64,000 bases of DNA. Origin: an uncultured Paracoccaceae bacterium. Its GTDB lineage: Bacteria; Pseudomonadota; Alphaproteobacteria; Rhodobacterales; Rhodobacteraceae. Below, in pieces: positions 27,848 to 36,936 of the stretch; the stretch's first letter is position 1, and each line of letters opens with the position of its first letter. The DNA is taken from the NCBI GenBank assembly GCA_947488605.1, contig CANKZJ010000009.1, forward strand, positions 1 to 64,000. Reading direction: 5' to 3'. The notes beneath the pieces were generated by a model that did not search any database, was not told where the DNA came from, and saw nothing but the letters and a program-made list of their open reading frames with translations. Both the position numbers and the translations under genes were made by a program.

Positions 27848-30800
27848 ATGAGTACAAGTTTTTATCTGCCACGCTCGCTCCTAGACGACAAACAAACCTA
27901 CAGTGAAGCCCAGCTTCTTGCAGGCCCGCGCTTTATTGTCATTTTGGCGGAACCCGGTGGAGGCAAAACCAGCCTAATGGAAAGCTTGGGAAGGCAACTG
28001 AAATCGTCAGTAATAACAGCAAACCGTTTTATCCATACAGGCGTAACTGGGAAAGGCACACCGCTTATCATTGATGCTTTCGATGAATTGGCAAAGGTTG
28101 ACGCTGGAGGCATTGACAAATTGCTCGCAGCGGCACTTGCCGCCAGCCCGTCAAAGCTACTAATTTCTAGCAGATCAAGCGAATGGGACAACTCAGCAAA
28201 TAGTGCTTTTCAAGACTATTTTGGCGAAAAGCCACTTGTCGCACGATTGACCGAGTTCACCGCAGATGAGCAAAAGAGAATCTTTGAGGACTATGTTCCA
28301 AGTGAAGATTTTGACCCCTTCCAAGCTGAAGTTGCGAAGTTTGATCTAGAGGCATTACTACCCAACCCTCAATTTCTAAAGCTATTTGCAGACGCATATA
28401 TCGAAAGTGGCCGCAAGTTTTCTGACAAAAGATCAATTTTCCATCAAGCGTTGGAACGACTGGCCAAGGAAGCCAATTCGAAAGTAAAAAAGACAAGCGG
28501 TACTTTGTCCGCTGCTCAAAAGGTGCAAGCTGCATCGGAGGTCTTTGCAAAACTGCTTTTGTCGGGCGCAGAAGGCGTGACCACCAGTGAGGCAAACGAA
28601 GACTCTCTGTACCCTCTCATGGGAACTCTAGTTGCGGACGCAGACAGCAAACACGCCATCTTAGCAACTCGTATGTTCAGGCCGGGTGAAACTGTGGGCA
28701 CTCATAGGCCAGTTCACAAAATCATCGCAGAATACGCGGCAGCGGACTACCTTACAAAACGAATAGCTGACCCAACTGATGCACTTACAATTGAGCGATG
28801 TTTGCCAATCATCGCCCCAAACTCAACTGTACGCGATGAATTACGCGGGCTTATTGGCTGGATGGCTTCACTCGGAAACAAGCCCATTCAAGAAGCTGCT
28901 ATTGATCTCGACGCTTACGCCGTGCTTGCGAACGGTGATCCTTCTCAGTTGGACATAACTTCGAAGCGCCGCCTTGTAAGGTCTTTGAAGAAAGTTGAGG
29001 AACAAGACCCATATTTTCGTAGAGGTGACTTTTGGCGACGTTTTAGTGTCGCTGGCTTATTCTGTGCAGAAGTTGTTGATGAGGTCAGACCTCACATTTC
29101 CCCGCAGTCAGAAGGACAATTTCGAGACCTAATTCTTGAATTGCTGGAAGGCTCGCCAGCGACGGCGCAACTAACTGCTGAGTTGAGCGCACTTTGCCTT
29201 TCAGCAGAAGCCAATGAACACACACGCGTCATGGCGGCTACGCTGTTGCTCGCTGTTCCGGGCTTTAGCCATACTGCGAACTTGGCTCAACTGATTTTCC
29301 AAGCCGATGCTGTGTCTATGAAGGTCGCGGCAAAGCTGATCCAGCAGTCGGGAGCTGCTCATTTCTCGATCAGTTATCTAGCTGGCTATCTGCGTGTCTT
29401 TGCGAACTTATACCCAAGAGCAAGGCGATCAAGTGAACGTGTCATCGGCGCTAGGTACTTTTTACGCAACCTCATCAAGACACTGGACTGTCAGCAGACT
29501 ACAGACTTGCTTGATTCTCTGTCGGCAGATTTGACGTGCAAATGTGGTCAGAAGGCCCATGATTGCCACTGTCGGAATGGAACCAGCAAGATCATCGGGT
29601 TATTGTTGGATCATTATTGCGAGGTCAGTGCCAAACCACACGACCCACTGCGTTTCTGGGGTTGGGTAAAAAGCCTGAATTTCCATAGCTCTATGTCTCC
29701 AGATCGCTCAGCCTCAGTTCGATTGCTGCGAGATGACGACGACCTCAGGCAAGGTGTCATGCAAGTCGCGTTGGGCCATGAGACAGATGTGGAACGCATT
29801 CGAGAAATCCGGCTTGAGCAGTTTGAATGGAAATCCCACTCTGGTTTGCATTTCCAACCCAATGACTGGGAGTTCATGGCTGACCTAGCATTCAACAGCG
29901 ATAATGTTGCACTGTGGAGTGAGTTTCTTGCCACCCACAACCACTATCGTGAACCTGAGCAACGCGGCCCCGATAAACTCCGCAGCAAAATGCGAATGCA
30001 TGCCAAAGAAAAAAGGGCTTTTCTGGAGGAGTGGACGAAAAGAAATCGGAACTATCAACGAATGATGCGTGAGCATCGTGCAAGGAGATACTGGTCCGAA
30101 AGGAGATGGAAGAGGCGCGATAAGGCCGTTGCAGATGCGAACCAAGCGTCTTTACTTAGAGATAGGGAACTGATTGAGAATGGCAGGCATTGGCCGTGGC
30201 TTTATCGGATTGCAAGCCTCTACCTGATCCAGCCGCATGATATAGAGGAAGAGCTTGGCGGTTGTGTCGACCACGAGAAAGCGTTGAGTAACTGCTTTGG
30301 CTTTCTCGCTGAGTACGTTCCGTCGCTGAAAGATGTCGCGCTTGGCAACTGGAACAATGTGGCTCGCGTGTTGCACGCTGCCTGCCTTGCAGAATTTCGA
30401 GCAAAAGGTGAAATATCCCATATTCCGAAAGAAACCTTAGAGATCGTGAAAACTGACCTTGGTAGTTATCAGGGCGTCTCCGAAGAGGAAGCGAAAGCTC
30501 TTGAAACCGCAATCGACGTAGAGATTTTTTCGAATATGGCCGATGTGGAAAGCTTCTTGCGTCGATATGAGGAGCCTCAGTTGGCTCAAGGCACCAAAGG
30601 TCATACCAATTCAAGCTGGCTTGGATATAAAGAGGAGTTCCAGCCACTCCGAGCTAAGTTGTCCATTGACTGGCTTGCTCGCTACCGAGTGCTTCCCTTT
30701 CACACCTTGGATACATTGTTCAACATCGCGGCAGGATTTGCGGATCGTGAGCGATTAAAGAAAATCATCCTAGAACGCTGTGCCGAGTTTATGTTCTTCT

Positions 30801-31846
30801 GGCCAGATCAGACTGAAGACGATGAACTTGAGCAAAGACGAAAATTTTGGTTCCTTCGCGCACTGTATTTCATCCCTGCGTTACCGGACGTCTACTTTGA
30901 TTGGCTTGCGGCAGACAAAGGCACAGTGCTTGCCATCTATGAGCGGAGTGGACGAGGCAATCGCATCGACTATGAAGCATGGCCAAGCCTGACCGCTTGC
31001 AAGGTTGAGGCCATCCTTGATGCTTTCATAGGTGTTTGGCCCAAAGTCCCTTTGCCCGGTAGTCATGGCTCGGAAAGCCCAAAGGGTGAAAAGGCCTATC
31101 GCTGCCTTTCCGAACTCGTCTGGTCCATTTCTAGCGATAGCCCTGATGCTGCAATACCAGTTTTAAAACGCCTTATCTCGGACAGTCGGTATGCGGATAT
31201 GGTTAAAGACCTCAAGAGCATACGGACTGAGCAGACTAGAAAAAAGGCTCTTGCAGACTTTGCCCCACCGACACCGCAAGAGATTGTGGAGATGCTAGAC
31301 CATGATACAGTCGTCACGGTTGACGGATTGCGTAAACTTGTGTTGCACGAGCTATCTATACTTCAGGGCGCAATAGACGGTGGAGAGTTCGACACTGCAA
31401 AATTGTTTTACGCAGGCGACAAACGACTGAATGAAGAACCGTGCACCAAGATCATTGCTGAACGGCTGAGCCTAATACTTGGGCCGCAAAATATAACAAT
31501 CACACCAGAACATCATTTGAAGCATGATAAGCGCTGCGACTTTACGACTGCTATGGTGCTCTCTGGGAAACGGCGCTTGCTTGTAACCGAAGTTAAAGGC
31601 CAGTGGCATCCCAGGCTGTACGAAGCTGCGTCAGAACAATTGAACAACCTGTATGCAATCCATCCCGATGCCGAAAAGCAGGGTATCTATCTCGTCATTT
31701 GGTTTGGTAAAGGTGAAAAAGTTGCTGGAAGGGAAATGCATGGTCTCAGCAGTGCCGCAGAGCTGCAGCGTGACGTGGAAGACCAAATTCCATTAGAACT
31801 ACGAGGGTTGATCGACGTTTTTGTTTTGGATGTTTCCTCAAAGTAA
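27848..31846 (+). CDS. NACHT-like STAND NTPase with C-terminal PD-(D/E)xK-like nuclease
   Basis: A 1332-aa protein. Residues 34-42 are a P-loop (AEPGGGKTS) and 73-81 a NACHT-style Walker B (LIIDAFDEL). The long middle is helical and without clear repeats; it carries a compact Cys/His cluster CxCx4HxCxC at residues 564-575, likely zinc-binding. The C-terminal 110 residues show Asp1231, then EVK at 1248-1250 followed by a helix with QLNNLYAI, as in PD-(D/E)xK nucleases. The order (sensor NTPase first, nuclease last) is opposite to most Avs proteins, which carry the effector at the N-terminus. It stands alone beside tandem recombinases and other defence-like genes. Antiphage function is inference. 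Confidence 0.7.
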   Translation: MSTSFYLPRSLLDDKQTYSEAQLLAGPRFIVILAEPGGGKTSLMESLGRQLKSSVITANRFIHTGVTGKGTPLIIDAFDELAKVDAGGIDKLLAAALAASPSKLLISSRSSEWDNSANSAFQDYFGEKPLVARLTEFTADEQKRIFEDYVPSEDFDPFQAEVAKFDLEALLPNPQFLKLFADAYIESGRKFSDKRSIFHQALERLAKEANSKVKKTSGTLSAAQKVQAASEVFAKLLLSGAEGVTTSEANEDSLYPLMGTLVADADSKHAILATRMFRPGETVGTHRPVHKIIAEYAAADYLTKRIADPTDALTIERCLPIIAPNSTVRDELRGLIGWMASLGNKPIQEAAIDLDAYAVLANGDPSQLDITSKRRLVRSLKKVEEQDPYFRRGDFWRRFSVAGLFCAEVVDEVRPHISPQSEGQFRDLILELLEGSPATAQLTAELSALCLSAEANEHTRVMAATLLLAVPGFSHTANLAQLIFQADAVSMKVAAKLIQQSGAAHFSISYLAGYLRVFANLYPRARRSSERVIGARYFLRNLIKTLDCQQTTDLLDSLSADLTCKCGQKAHDCHCRNGTSKIIGLLLDHYCEVSAKPHDPLRFWGWVKSLNFHSSMSPDRSASVRLLRDDDDLRQGVMQVALGHETDVERIREIRLEQFEWKSHSGLHFQPNDWEFMADLAFNSDNVALWSEFLATHNHYREPEQRGPDKLRSKMRMHAKEKRAFLEEWTKRNRNYQRMMREHRARRYWSERRWKRRDKAVADANQASLLRDRELIENGRHWPWLYRIASLYLIQPHDIEEELGGCVDHEKALSNCFGFLAEYVPSLKDVALGNWNNVARVLHAACLAEFRAKGEISHIPKETLEIVKTDLGSYQGVSEEEAKALETAIDVEIFSNMADVESFLRRYEEPQLAQGTKGHTNSSWLGYKEEFQPLRAKLSIDWLARYRVLPFHTLDTLFNIAAGFADRERLKKIILERCAEFMFFWPDQTEDDELEQRRKFWFLRALYFIPALPDVYFDWLAADKGTVLAIYERSGRGNRIDYEAWPSLTACKVEAILDAFIGVWPKVPLPGSHGSESPKGEKAYRCLSELVWSISSDSPDAAIPVLKRLISDSRYADMVKDLKSIRTEQTRKKALADFAPPTPQEIVEMLDHDTVVTVDGLRKLVLHELSILQGAIDGGEFDTAKLFYAGDKRLNEEPCTKIIAERLSLILGPQNITITPEHHLKHDKRCDFTTAMVLSGKRRLLVTEVKGQWHPRLYEAASEQLNNLYAIHPDAEKQGIYLVIWFGKGEKVAGREMHGLSSAAELQRDVEDQIPLELRGLIDVFVLDVSSK

Positions 31847-32170
31847 GGAGCACATCAGTATTTTAGAAACATTTTTTGTGACCATGTAATGACATAACTA
31901 CACGCCAGCTTCCCCCTTACCAGGAATCCCGCTAATGAAAGTCCGCTTTTACGGGTGACCTCGAGTGCCCACGCAAGTACAGCGAAGGTCCGGTTTCCGC
32001 CCTCGCGCGCGCGGTTTCTACACTTGCACGCGCCAGCAAAAGACCGGATCGTCGGCGCAGCCGAGGTTCAGGCGAACTGAACAACACTGCGCGATTTAGA
32101 GAGTGTGCCGGGCCATCGCTCGAGACTCTTGACGGTCTCCGCGATGGCCCTGAGGCGCAAGTTGGCCTCA
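31847..32170. other. Intergenic gap between NACHT-like gene and recombinase pair
   Basis: A 324-bp gap between convergent genes. Apart from the long hairpin at 32110-32150 it shows no gene, no tRNA and no clear attachment-site duplication. Confidence 0.5.
32110..32150. repeat. Long hairpin downstream of the tandem recombinases
   Basis: GGGCCATCGC (32110-32119) pairs perfectly with GCGATGGCCC (32141-32150), and inside it GAGAC (32122-32126) pairs with GTCTC (32135-32139), leaving a two-versus-one base bulge and an 8-base loop. No T-run follows on either strand, so a recombination or folding site is as plausible as a terminator. Confidence 0.6.
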
Positions 32171-33310
32171 TCAAGCACCAGCCAGCAGCCTTTCAATCCT
32201 ATTGGAGATTTTCCCAGACGCTGCCGTCAATGCAGTCCCCGAAAGATGGGCATAGCGCTCTGTGCTTTGCGCATCATGATGCCCGAGCAATTTGCCAGTG
32301 ATGTAGAGGCTTTCTCCTCCAAGTATGGCGTGGCTGGCATATGTGTGGCGTAGATCGTGCAGCCTCAAAGTTGGCGGTAGGCCTGCTTTTTCCTTGATGG
32401 TCTGCCACGCGCAGGTGGGCGCAGTGCGCGGCTTCGTTGGATCATAGGGCGACGGAAAGACGAATGGTGTTTTGCGTGTTCGCCGCCGCTCTTTCAGTCG
32501 TTCAATCGCAAGATCATTGAGCAGGACCGTTCGCGCGCCTGTTTTGGTTTGAGCGAGTTCCAAGCGCGTTGACTTTACTTCGTCCCAACGCAGCCGCACG
32601 ATTTCGCCAGAGCGACAACCCGTCAGCAAGACCAGCTCGATTACGCTGGCCGCTTCTTTGTTTCGGGACGTCGGAGATGCAAGCGCGTTGAACAATCTAT
32701 TCAAGTCGCCGCTGTTCAACATTTGCCCCCGCGCGATGCGACGGTTTTTCCGCAACGGGCTGGCGGGGTTCGGCATCAAAAACGGGATGTGTCCGTTTTC
32801 CTTTCCCCAGTTCAAGATGGTCGTGAAGTGTAGCAGTGCTTGGTTTGCGCCGCCGGGCATTGTCCGGGAGTACCCATGAAACCAGTCGGCGACCTCAGGC
32901 GTGGTGATCCGATCCGTCCGTGTCTTTCCAAACGCTGGCAGCAGTTGTGTCCTGAGATAGGATTGCATGCTGTCGATAGAGTCTGGCCTGTAGACCTTCC
33001 TTTTAGCCGCCATAAATAAGCGAACCAGTTCCGCGAAAGTTATGCACCTGTCGATCTTCGTGACGGCAAGTGTGGCATTGTAAGACATCAACGCGCCTCG
33101 CGCATTCTCGAGCGTCAAATCGTCTAAGCGTCCCAGTGTGACGCGCCGCGACTTTCCAGACGACCGATCCCAAGTGACCCATGACTTTGCGCCACCGGGT
33201 TGCACACGTATCGCGAGGGTAGGGCACCTTGCATCGAAGATCGCATAGTCCTTTGTTTTGGGTTTGAGCGAGGCGAGCATATGGGCGGTTAAAAGTGCTT
33301 CGGTTCTCAT
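32171..33310 (-). CDS. Tyrosine recombinase/integrase B of a tandem pair
   Basis: A 379-aa tyrosine recombinase. An N-terminal arm-binding segment (TLAIRVQPGGAKSWV) is followed by a SAM-like core-binding domain and the catalytic domain with all key residues: R in LTGCRSGE, K in QTKTG, HDLRH, LLGHHD and the nucleophile Y in ERYAHLS. Length and layout fit phage or island integrases. It begins within the last codons of recombinase A (four-base overlap), so the two are cotranscribed and probably act together as a heteromeric recombinase. Confidence 0.9.
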   Translation of the reverse strand: MRTEALLTAHMLASLKPKTKDYAIFDARCPTLAIRVQPGGAKSWVTWDRSSGKSRRVTLGRLDDLTLENARGALMSYNATLAVTKIDRCITFAELVRLFMAAKRKVYRPDSIDSMQSYLRTQLLPAFGKTRTDRITTPEVADWFHGYSRTMPGGANQALLHFTTILNWGKENGHIPFLMPNPASPLRKNRRIARGQMLNSGDLNRLFNALASPTSRNKEAASVIELVLLTGCRSGEIVRLRWDEVKSTRLELAQTKTGARTVLLNDLAIERLKERRRTRKTPFVFPSPYDPTKPRTAPTCAWQTIKEKAGLPPTLRLHDLRHTYASHAILGGESLYITGKLLGHHDAQSTERYAHLSGTALTAASGKISNRIERLLAGA

Positions 33311-34623
33311 TGTGCCAACCTCGCATTAACAGACCGCCAGTTCTCGACCTCGCGGCGGAACTTGTCTGCCTCCAACCCACGGCTGGCACAGAACGCCGTC
33401 AGAGTGTCTTTTGACCTCAGGAAGTCTGTGATCAGTTTGTCAGGTTTTGCGCCGCGCTTACGGGGCTTGTAGGCCTTCCTCGGCTGTTTCCCGGCTATCA
33501 CCTTGGCAAAGTGCTTACCAACCCGTGCAGAGGCTGCTGCAACGTCGCGGGTGCTGAGATGCGCATAGCCTGCGGTGGAGCCTTTGTCCGCATGGCCGAG
33601 CAAGCCGCCAACTATCAGAAGGTCGTATCCGAGGCTGACAGCGACAGACGCGAAGCTGTGTCGCAGATCATGAATACGGAACTTTGGTATCCCTAAATCC
33701 GATCTGATGTCATCCCACACCCTTTCCAGCATCCTTGGACATACTGGCTGACCGTCAATTTCGAAGACGAACTCGCCTGTCTTTGGAACAGTCGCTATGA
33801 GCTTGCGAACGGGACTGCCCAGCCATATGGATTTTGGTCCGCTTTTGGAGTCCGGGAGTGCTGCTCTGTTGCCGTCGATCATTGACCAGCGTAGCGTCAA
33901 GGCTTCGGATTTTCGGCATCCTGTTAAGGCGCAGAACCGAAGGACACGGACGGCCATGGGAGACGTCACTGAGGCCTTGGCAAATGCCCGGCCAAGTGCT
34001 GCATATTCATCGGCATCCAGATAGCGCGCTTTGAACTGCATGTCGTGTCTGCGCATTCCGGCACAGGGGTTCGATCCGGGTGGGCGAAGTCCACGAATTT
34101 CCGCATGAATAAACAGCGACGACAGAACCGACAAAGCGCGGTTGCGACCGCCCTTCGAGATCTCCATGTTGTTGAACCACGCGGTCACGTCAGCGCGCTC
34201 GATTTTTCCAATCTTCATATCTCCCAAACCCGGCAAGATATGTCGCGACATTGCGTGCTTGTGTGCATGGAGGGTTTTGGGCTTCCAACGGCCTGCGCAA
34301 TCATCAAGGAAGATTTGGGCAAATGCTGCGAGGGCAGTTTTGCCGGAGAGGGGTGAGTGGGTTGGTGCCTCTTCAAGAAGGTCCCGAGCCATTGCCCGTG
34401 CACGCACGATTGGGATGGTCGCACACGCGCCAAGGGTGATTTTCGCAACCTTGCCTGCACGTGGGCAATGTACCAACCATGTCTCTCGACAGCCTCGGAT
34501 ACGCCGACCGAGCTGAGGAACAATATCGTCCCGAACTACCCGATCTTGGCCTTGTTTCTGTGTGTTCGCCTTGGGCTGACTGACAGCCGAATCTGCAGTG
34601 GTTTTTTTGTCTGTTTGCCGCAT
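33307..34623 (-). CDS. Tyrosine recombinase/integrase A of a tandem pair
   Basis: A 438-aa tyrosine recombinase. Catalytic residues are intact: R in LTGCRKSE, K in DSKSG, HDLRH, LLGHADKG and Y in AGYAHLS. A basic C-terminal extension of about 70 residues (KAYKPRKRGAK) follows the catalytic Tyr, which is unusual and may bind DNA or its partner. I chose the ATG at 34623 because AGGGG lies eight bases before it. It overlaps recombinase B by four bases. RIT-type elements have three overlapping recombinases; here only two are found. Confidence 0.88.
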   Translation of the reverse strand: MRQTDKKTTADSAVSQPKANTQKQGQDRVVRDDIVPQLGRRIRGCRETWLVHCPRAGKVAKITLGACATIPIVRARAMARDLLEEAPTHSPLSGKTALAAFAQIFLDDCAGRWKPKTLHAHKHAMSRHILPGLGDMKIGKIERADVTAWFNNMEISKGGRNRALSVLSSLFIHAEIRGLRPPGSNPCAGMRRHDMQFKARYLDADEYAALGRAFAKASVTSPMAVRVLRFCALTGCRKSEALTLRWSMIDGNRAALPDSKSGPKSIWLGSPVRKLIATVPKTGEFVFEIDGQPVCPRMLERVWDDIRSDLGIPKFRIHDLRHSFASVAVSLGYDLLIVGGLLGHADKGSTAGYAHLSTRDVAAASARVGKHFAKVIAGKQPRKAYKPRKRGAKPDKLITDFLRSKDTLTAFCASRGLEADKFRREVENWRSVNARLAQ

Positions 34624-35193
34624 CTTATGACCCCTTTTCCGGTCTAGGAAAAAATCACGCAATCGCTGGGAACATCCCAGGAAACGCGGGGGAACGGCTC
34701 TCTCGCTTCGTTCAGACGCCGCTCAGGCTGCTCAGCGTCAGGTGTTTTGCGTGACGCTTCAATGAGTTATGAACCCGGTGAAGTATCGCGTTGCTGCCCC
34801 TGTTGGGGCTCATTTTCCACACATCTGACGCAAAAAATTTTGCACTCTCATCGCGTCGCGAAGAGAAAAAAGGCAGATATGGAAAACGTTTTAAGCAATT
34901 CGCTATGATCTCCTGAGAGTCAAACAAACCGTCATTTCTATTCTCTGGGAAAAATTATACCTATATCGTCTATTTTGGTCCAGTCCTCATCCAAAACACA
35001 CTTTCGAAAAGTCTTCGGAATTGGCGACTGTTACACAGAAGCTCTCTTTAGCCATCCCAAATCATTGGGGCAGGTGTTGGTTCAATGTATGGATACATCA
35101 AGAGCCATCCGGAGGCCGTCATGGTCGTCCGTTTGGTCCCCACTTGGGCCGACAGTTCCTATTGTATCGCTCCTTCAGCAGAGCATTTTGGTG
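34624..35193. other. Intergenic gap upstream of the recombinase pair, with TGACGC repeats
   Basis: A 570-bp gap. AGCGTCA (34734-34740) and TGACGCT (34752-34758) form an inverted repeat with an 11-base spacer, and another TGACGC follows near 34828, next to an AAAATTTT tract. These could be recombinase-binding or promoter elements. No convincing gene is seen; the open frame on the plus strand across 34975-35385 looks like non-coding shadow. Confidence 0.4.
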
Positions 35194-36789
35194 CTAGATA
35201 ATGAGCTGCACCAAACCAGCAACGCTTGCGGCAACAACTCCGTCCTGGATTATTTTCTGTTTCGCTTCTGTCGAAAAAGCTTCGCCTTTCAACATCGATT
35301 TAGCATTGGCCGTGAGTGTTATCATTGCAGCGACCCCCATACTGTCAATAACGTCAGCGTCGGCGCCGTGACCAAGCTTGTTTAGGGTCGATGTCGTGTC
35401 ACCTGTAAGGTCTGCATTACTGAACCCAGAAGAAGACCAATCTGGAGACGTTTCTGCGACTTCACTAGTCGTCAGGACTTCGATATTTTCGTATTTTTCA
35501 TTATGTTCACGTACATACGATGCGTAGTTGGTGGCTTTAAGTTGAACCTCTGAAACTTCGCCTGTCACAACATTGATAACTCGAACATCTGCCCCGGCAT
35601 GGTTCGTGTCGCCAAAGAGCTCTACGATGTATTCGTCACCATCAAGGTTCTCTTCTTGCTGAAACGCAAGTTCATGATAGATGCCCTTCACGTTGTTCTT
35701 GAGCCCTGCAATTTGCTCAATGGACAATGATTGTACGTAACTTGAAAGGTCGACTTCGCTGGCATCGGTAAGGCTGCTGTTCGACCGACGCAGAGCTTGA
35801 AGCACCAATTCCTCACCGGCTGTAAACGAAGGCAGGTTTTCCGACATCAATTTTAACATCGTGGCAGAAACGACACCCGTAATTACAGGGGCTGCTGCTG
35901 AGGCCCTTTTTCCGTTTGCCGGTTTTTGACCATGGATCGTTGGTAGGGCATTAAACAGATGCTCCAAATCTACCTTACGATCTTCAAGACGCATGAGCGG
36001 AATATCTGGCCAGTCTGCAACTTTGGCGATGCAGACATCCAGCTGTTCGAGGAGACCGTCCTTTAAGTTTTGCTGTAAAGTTTCAGCAGTGATGCGATCC
36101 AAAACGGCTTTTTGATCGGCGCGCTGTCGAAAGGCAGTTGCCAACATCAAACACGTTTCGACAAATCGCACTTCTTGAGGGTCCAAAGACTTTTTCTTGC
36201 GCCTTTTCCCGGTCCATTTACTGATAATCTTGCGAGAACCGAAGTACGCCACTGCCCCACCGGCGGCCGCTGCCCCCAGAACAATCCATCCTCCAGTTAC
36301 AACGCTTCCGCCAATCCATGCCAGCGCAGCGCTGTTAAATGCCGCACCAGAGAGTGATGAGATCGCCGTTCCTGTACTGGCTGTCCCAAGAATGGATGCG
36401 ATAGAAAATAACCCTGCTGCCGTACCTGCGGCAGCCAGCTTTACAGAAAGCGCTCTGACGATCCTTGCCGAGGTCCCGCGTTTCTCGATTAGCAACGCGT
36501 CGACGAGGTCTTCTAGAGCGATCGCACCTTTTTCGTAGAAGCTCTCCTGAGTATATTCAGTATGCCTCAGTTCATACACTGCATATTTTATAGCCGCATG
36601 ATCCTTGACGGCCTTAGCCCCTTTTGCGGCTAAGTTGCCTGTCTGCCGCCCCACCGGCTTGGCGATTGCCCAACCAGCTTTCCCAGCGACCTTGGCTACA
36701 AATAGCGCTGAACGCCCAGTAGCATTTGCAGCCCGTACTGATATCGCAGGCCCCATTTTGCTTTTCTTGTCCAAGTTTACGCTCTCCAC
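35194..36789 (-). CDS. Membrane/glycine-rich protein with C-terminal QxK-type nuclease motif
   Basis: A 531-aa protein I cannot assign to a named family. Residues 110-190 are a run of hydrophobic Ala/Gly-rich segments (AAAGTAAGLFSIASIL, then WIGGSVVTGGWIVLGAAAAGG in part) flanked by a basic stretch KWTGKRRKKKS, suggesting membrane insertion or a glycine zipper. Near residue 400 is GADVRVI, followed about 15 residues later by EVQLKAT, fitting the D...(E/Q)xK pattern of restriction-endonuclease-like folds. The last 20 residues are again hydrophobic. The start may be GTG 36789 or the better-supported TTG 36774 with GGAG before it. Its place next to the recombinases and NERD gene suggests mobile accessory or defence function. 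Confidence 0.55.
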   Translation of the reverse strand: MESVNLDKKSKMGPAISVRAANATGRSALFVAKVAGKAGWAIAKPVGRQTGNLAAKGAKAVKDHAAIKYAVYELRHTEYTQESFYEKGAIALEDLVDALLIEKRGTSARIVRALSVKLAAAGTAAGLFSIASILGTASTGTAISSLSGAAFNSAALAWIGGSVVTGGWIVLGAAAAGGAVAYFGSRKIISKWTGKRRKKKSLDPQEVRFVETCLMLATAFRQRADQKAVLDRITAETLQQNLKDGLLEQLDVCIAKVADWPDIPLMRLEDRKVDLEHLFNALPTIHGQKPANGKRASAAAPVITGVVSATMLKLMSENLPSFTAGEELVLQALRRSNSSLTDASEVDLSSYVQSLSIEQIAGLKNNVKGIYHELAFQQEENLDGDEYIVELFGDTNHAGADVRVINVVTGEVSEVQLKATNYASYVREHNEKYENIEVLTTSEVAETSPDWSSSGFSNADLTGDTTSTLNKLGHGADADVIDSMGVAAMITLTANAKSMLKGEAFSTEAKQKIIQDGVVAASVAGLVQLII

Positions 36790-36936
36790 GTGGTCTTGTT
36801 TGTCAGGTATAGAAATAACTTATCGCAGCAAGTTATCAGCAACAATCCGCAGAAAGCTCTGAACGCGATTTGTCGATAGGCGCGGGCGGTTTTGCAGCGC
36901 TGGACGCGGATGGCACCTATCATATGATGGAGTAGG

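Noticed and set aside
31847..34623. tRNA gene as integration target of the recombinases
   Set aside because: I found no tRNA-like cloverleaf or tRNA 3' end in the flanking gaps.
34975..35385. Plus-strand 136-codon open frame
   Set aside because: It overlaps the C-terminus of the 531-aa gene, has no recognisable motif and an irregular composition, so I treat it as shadow.
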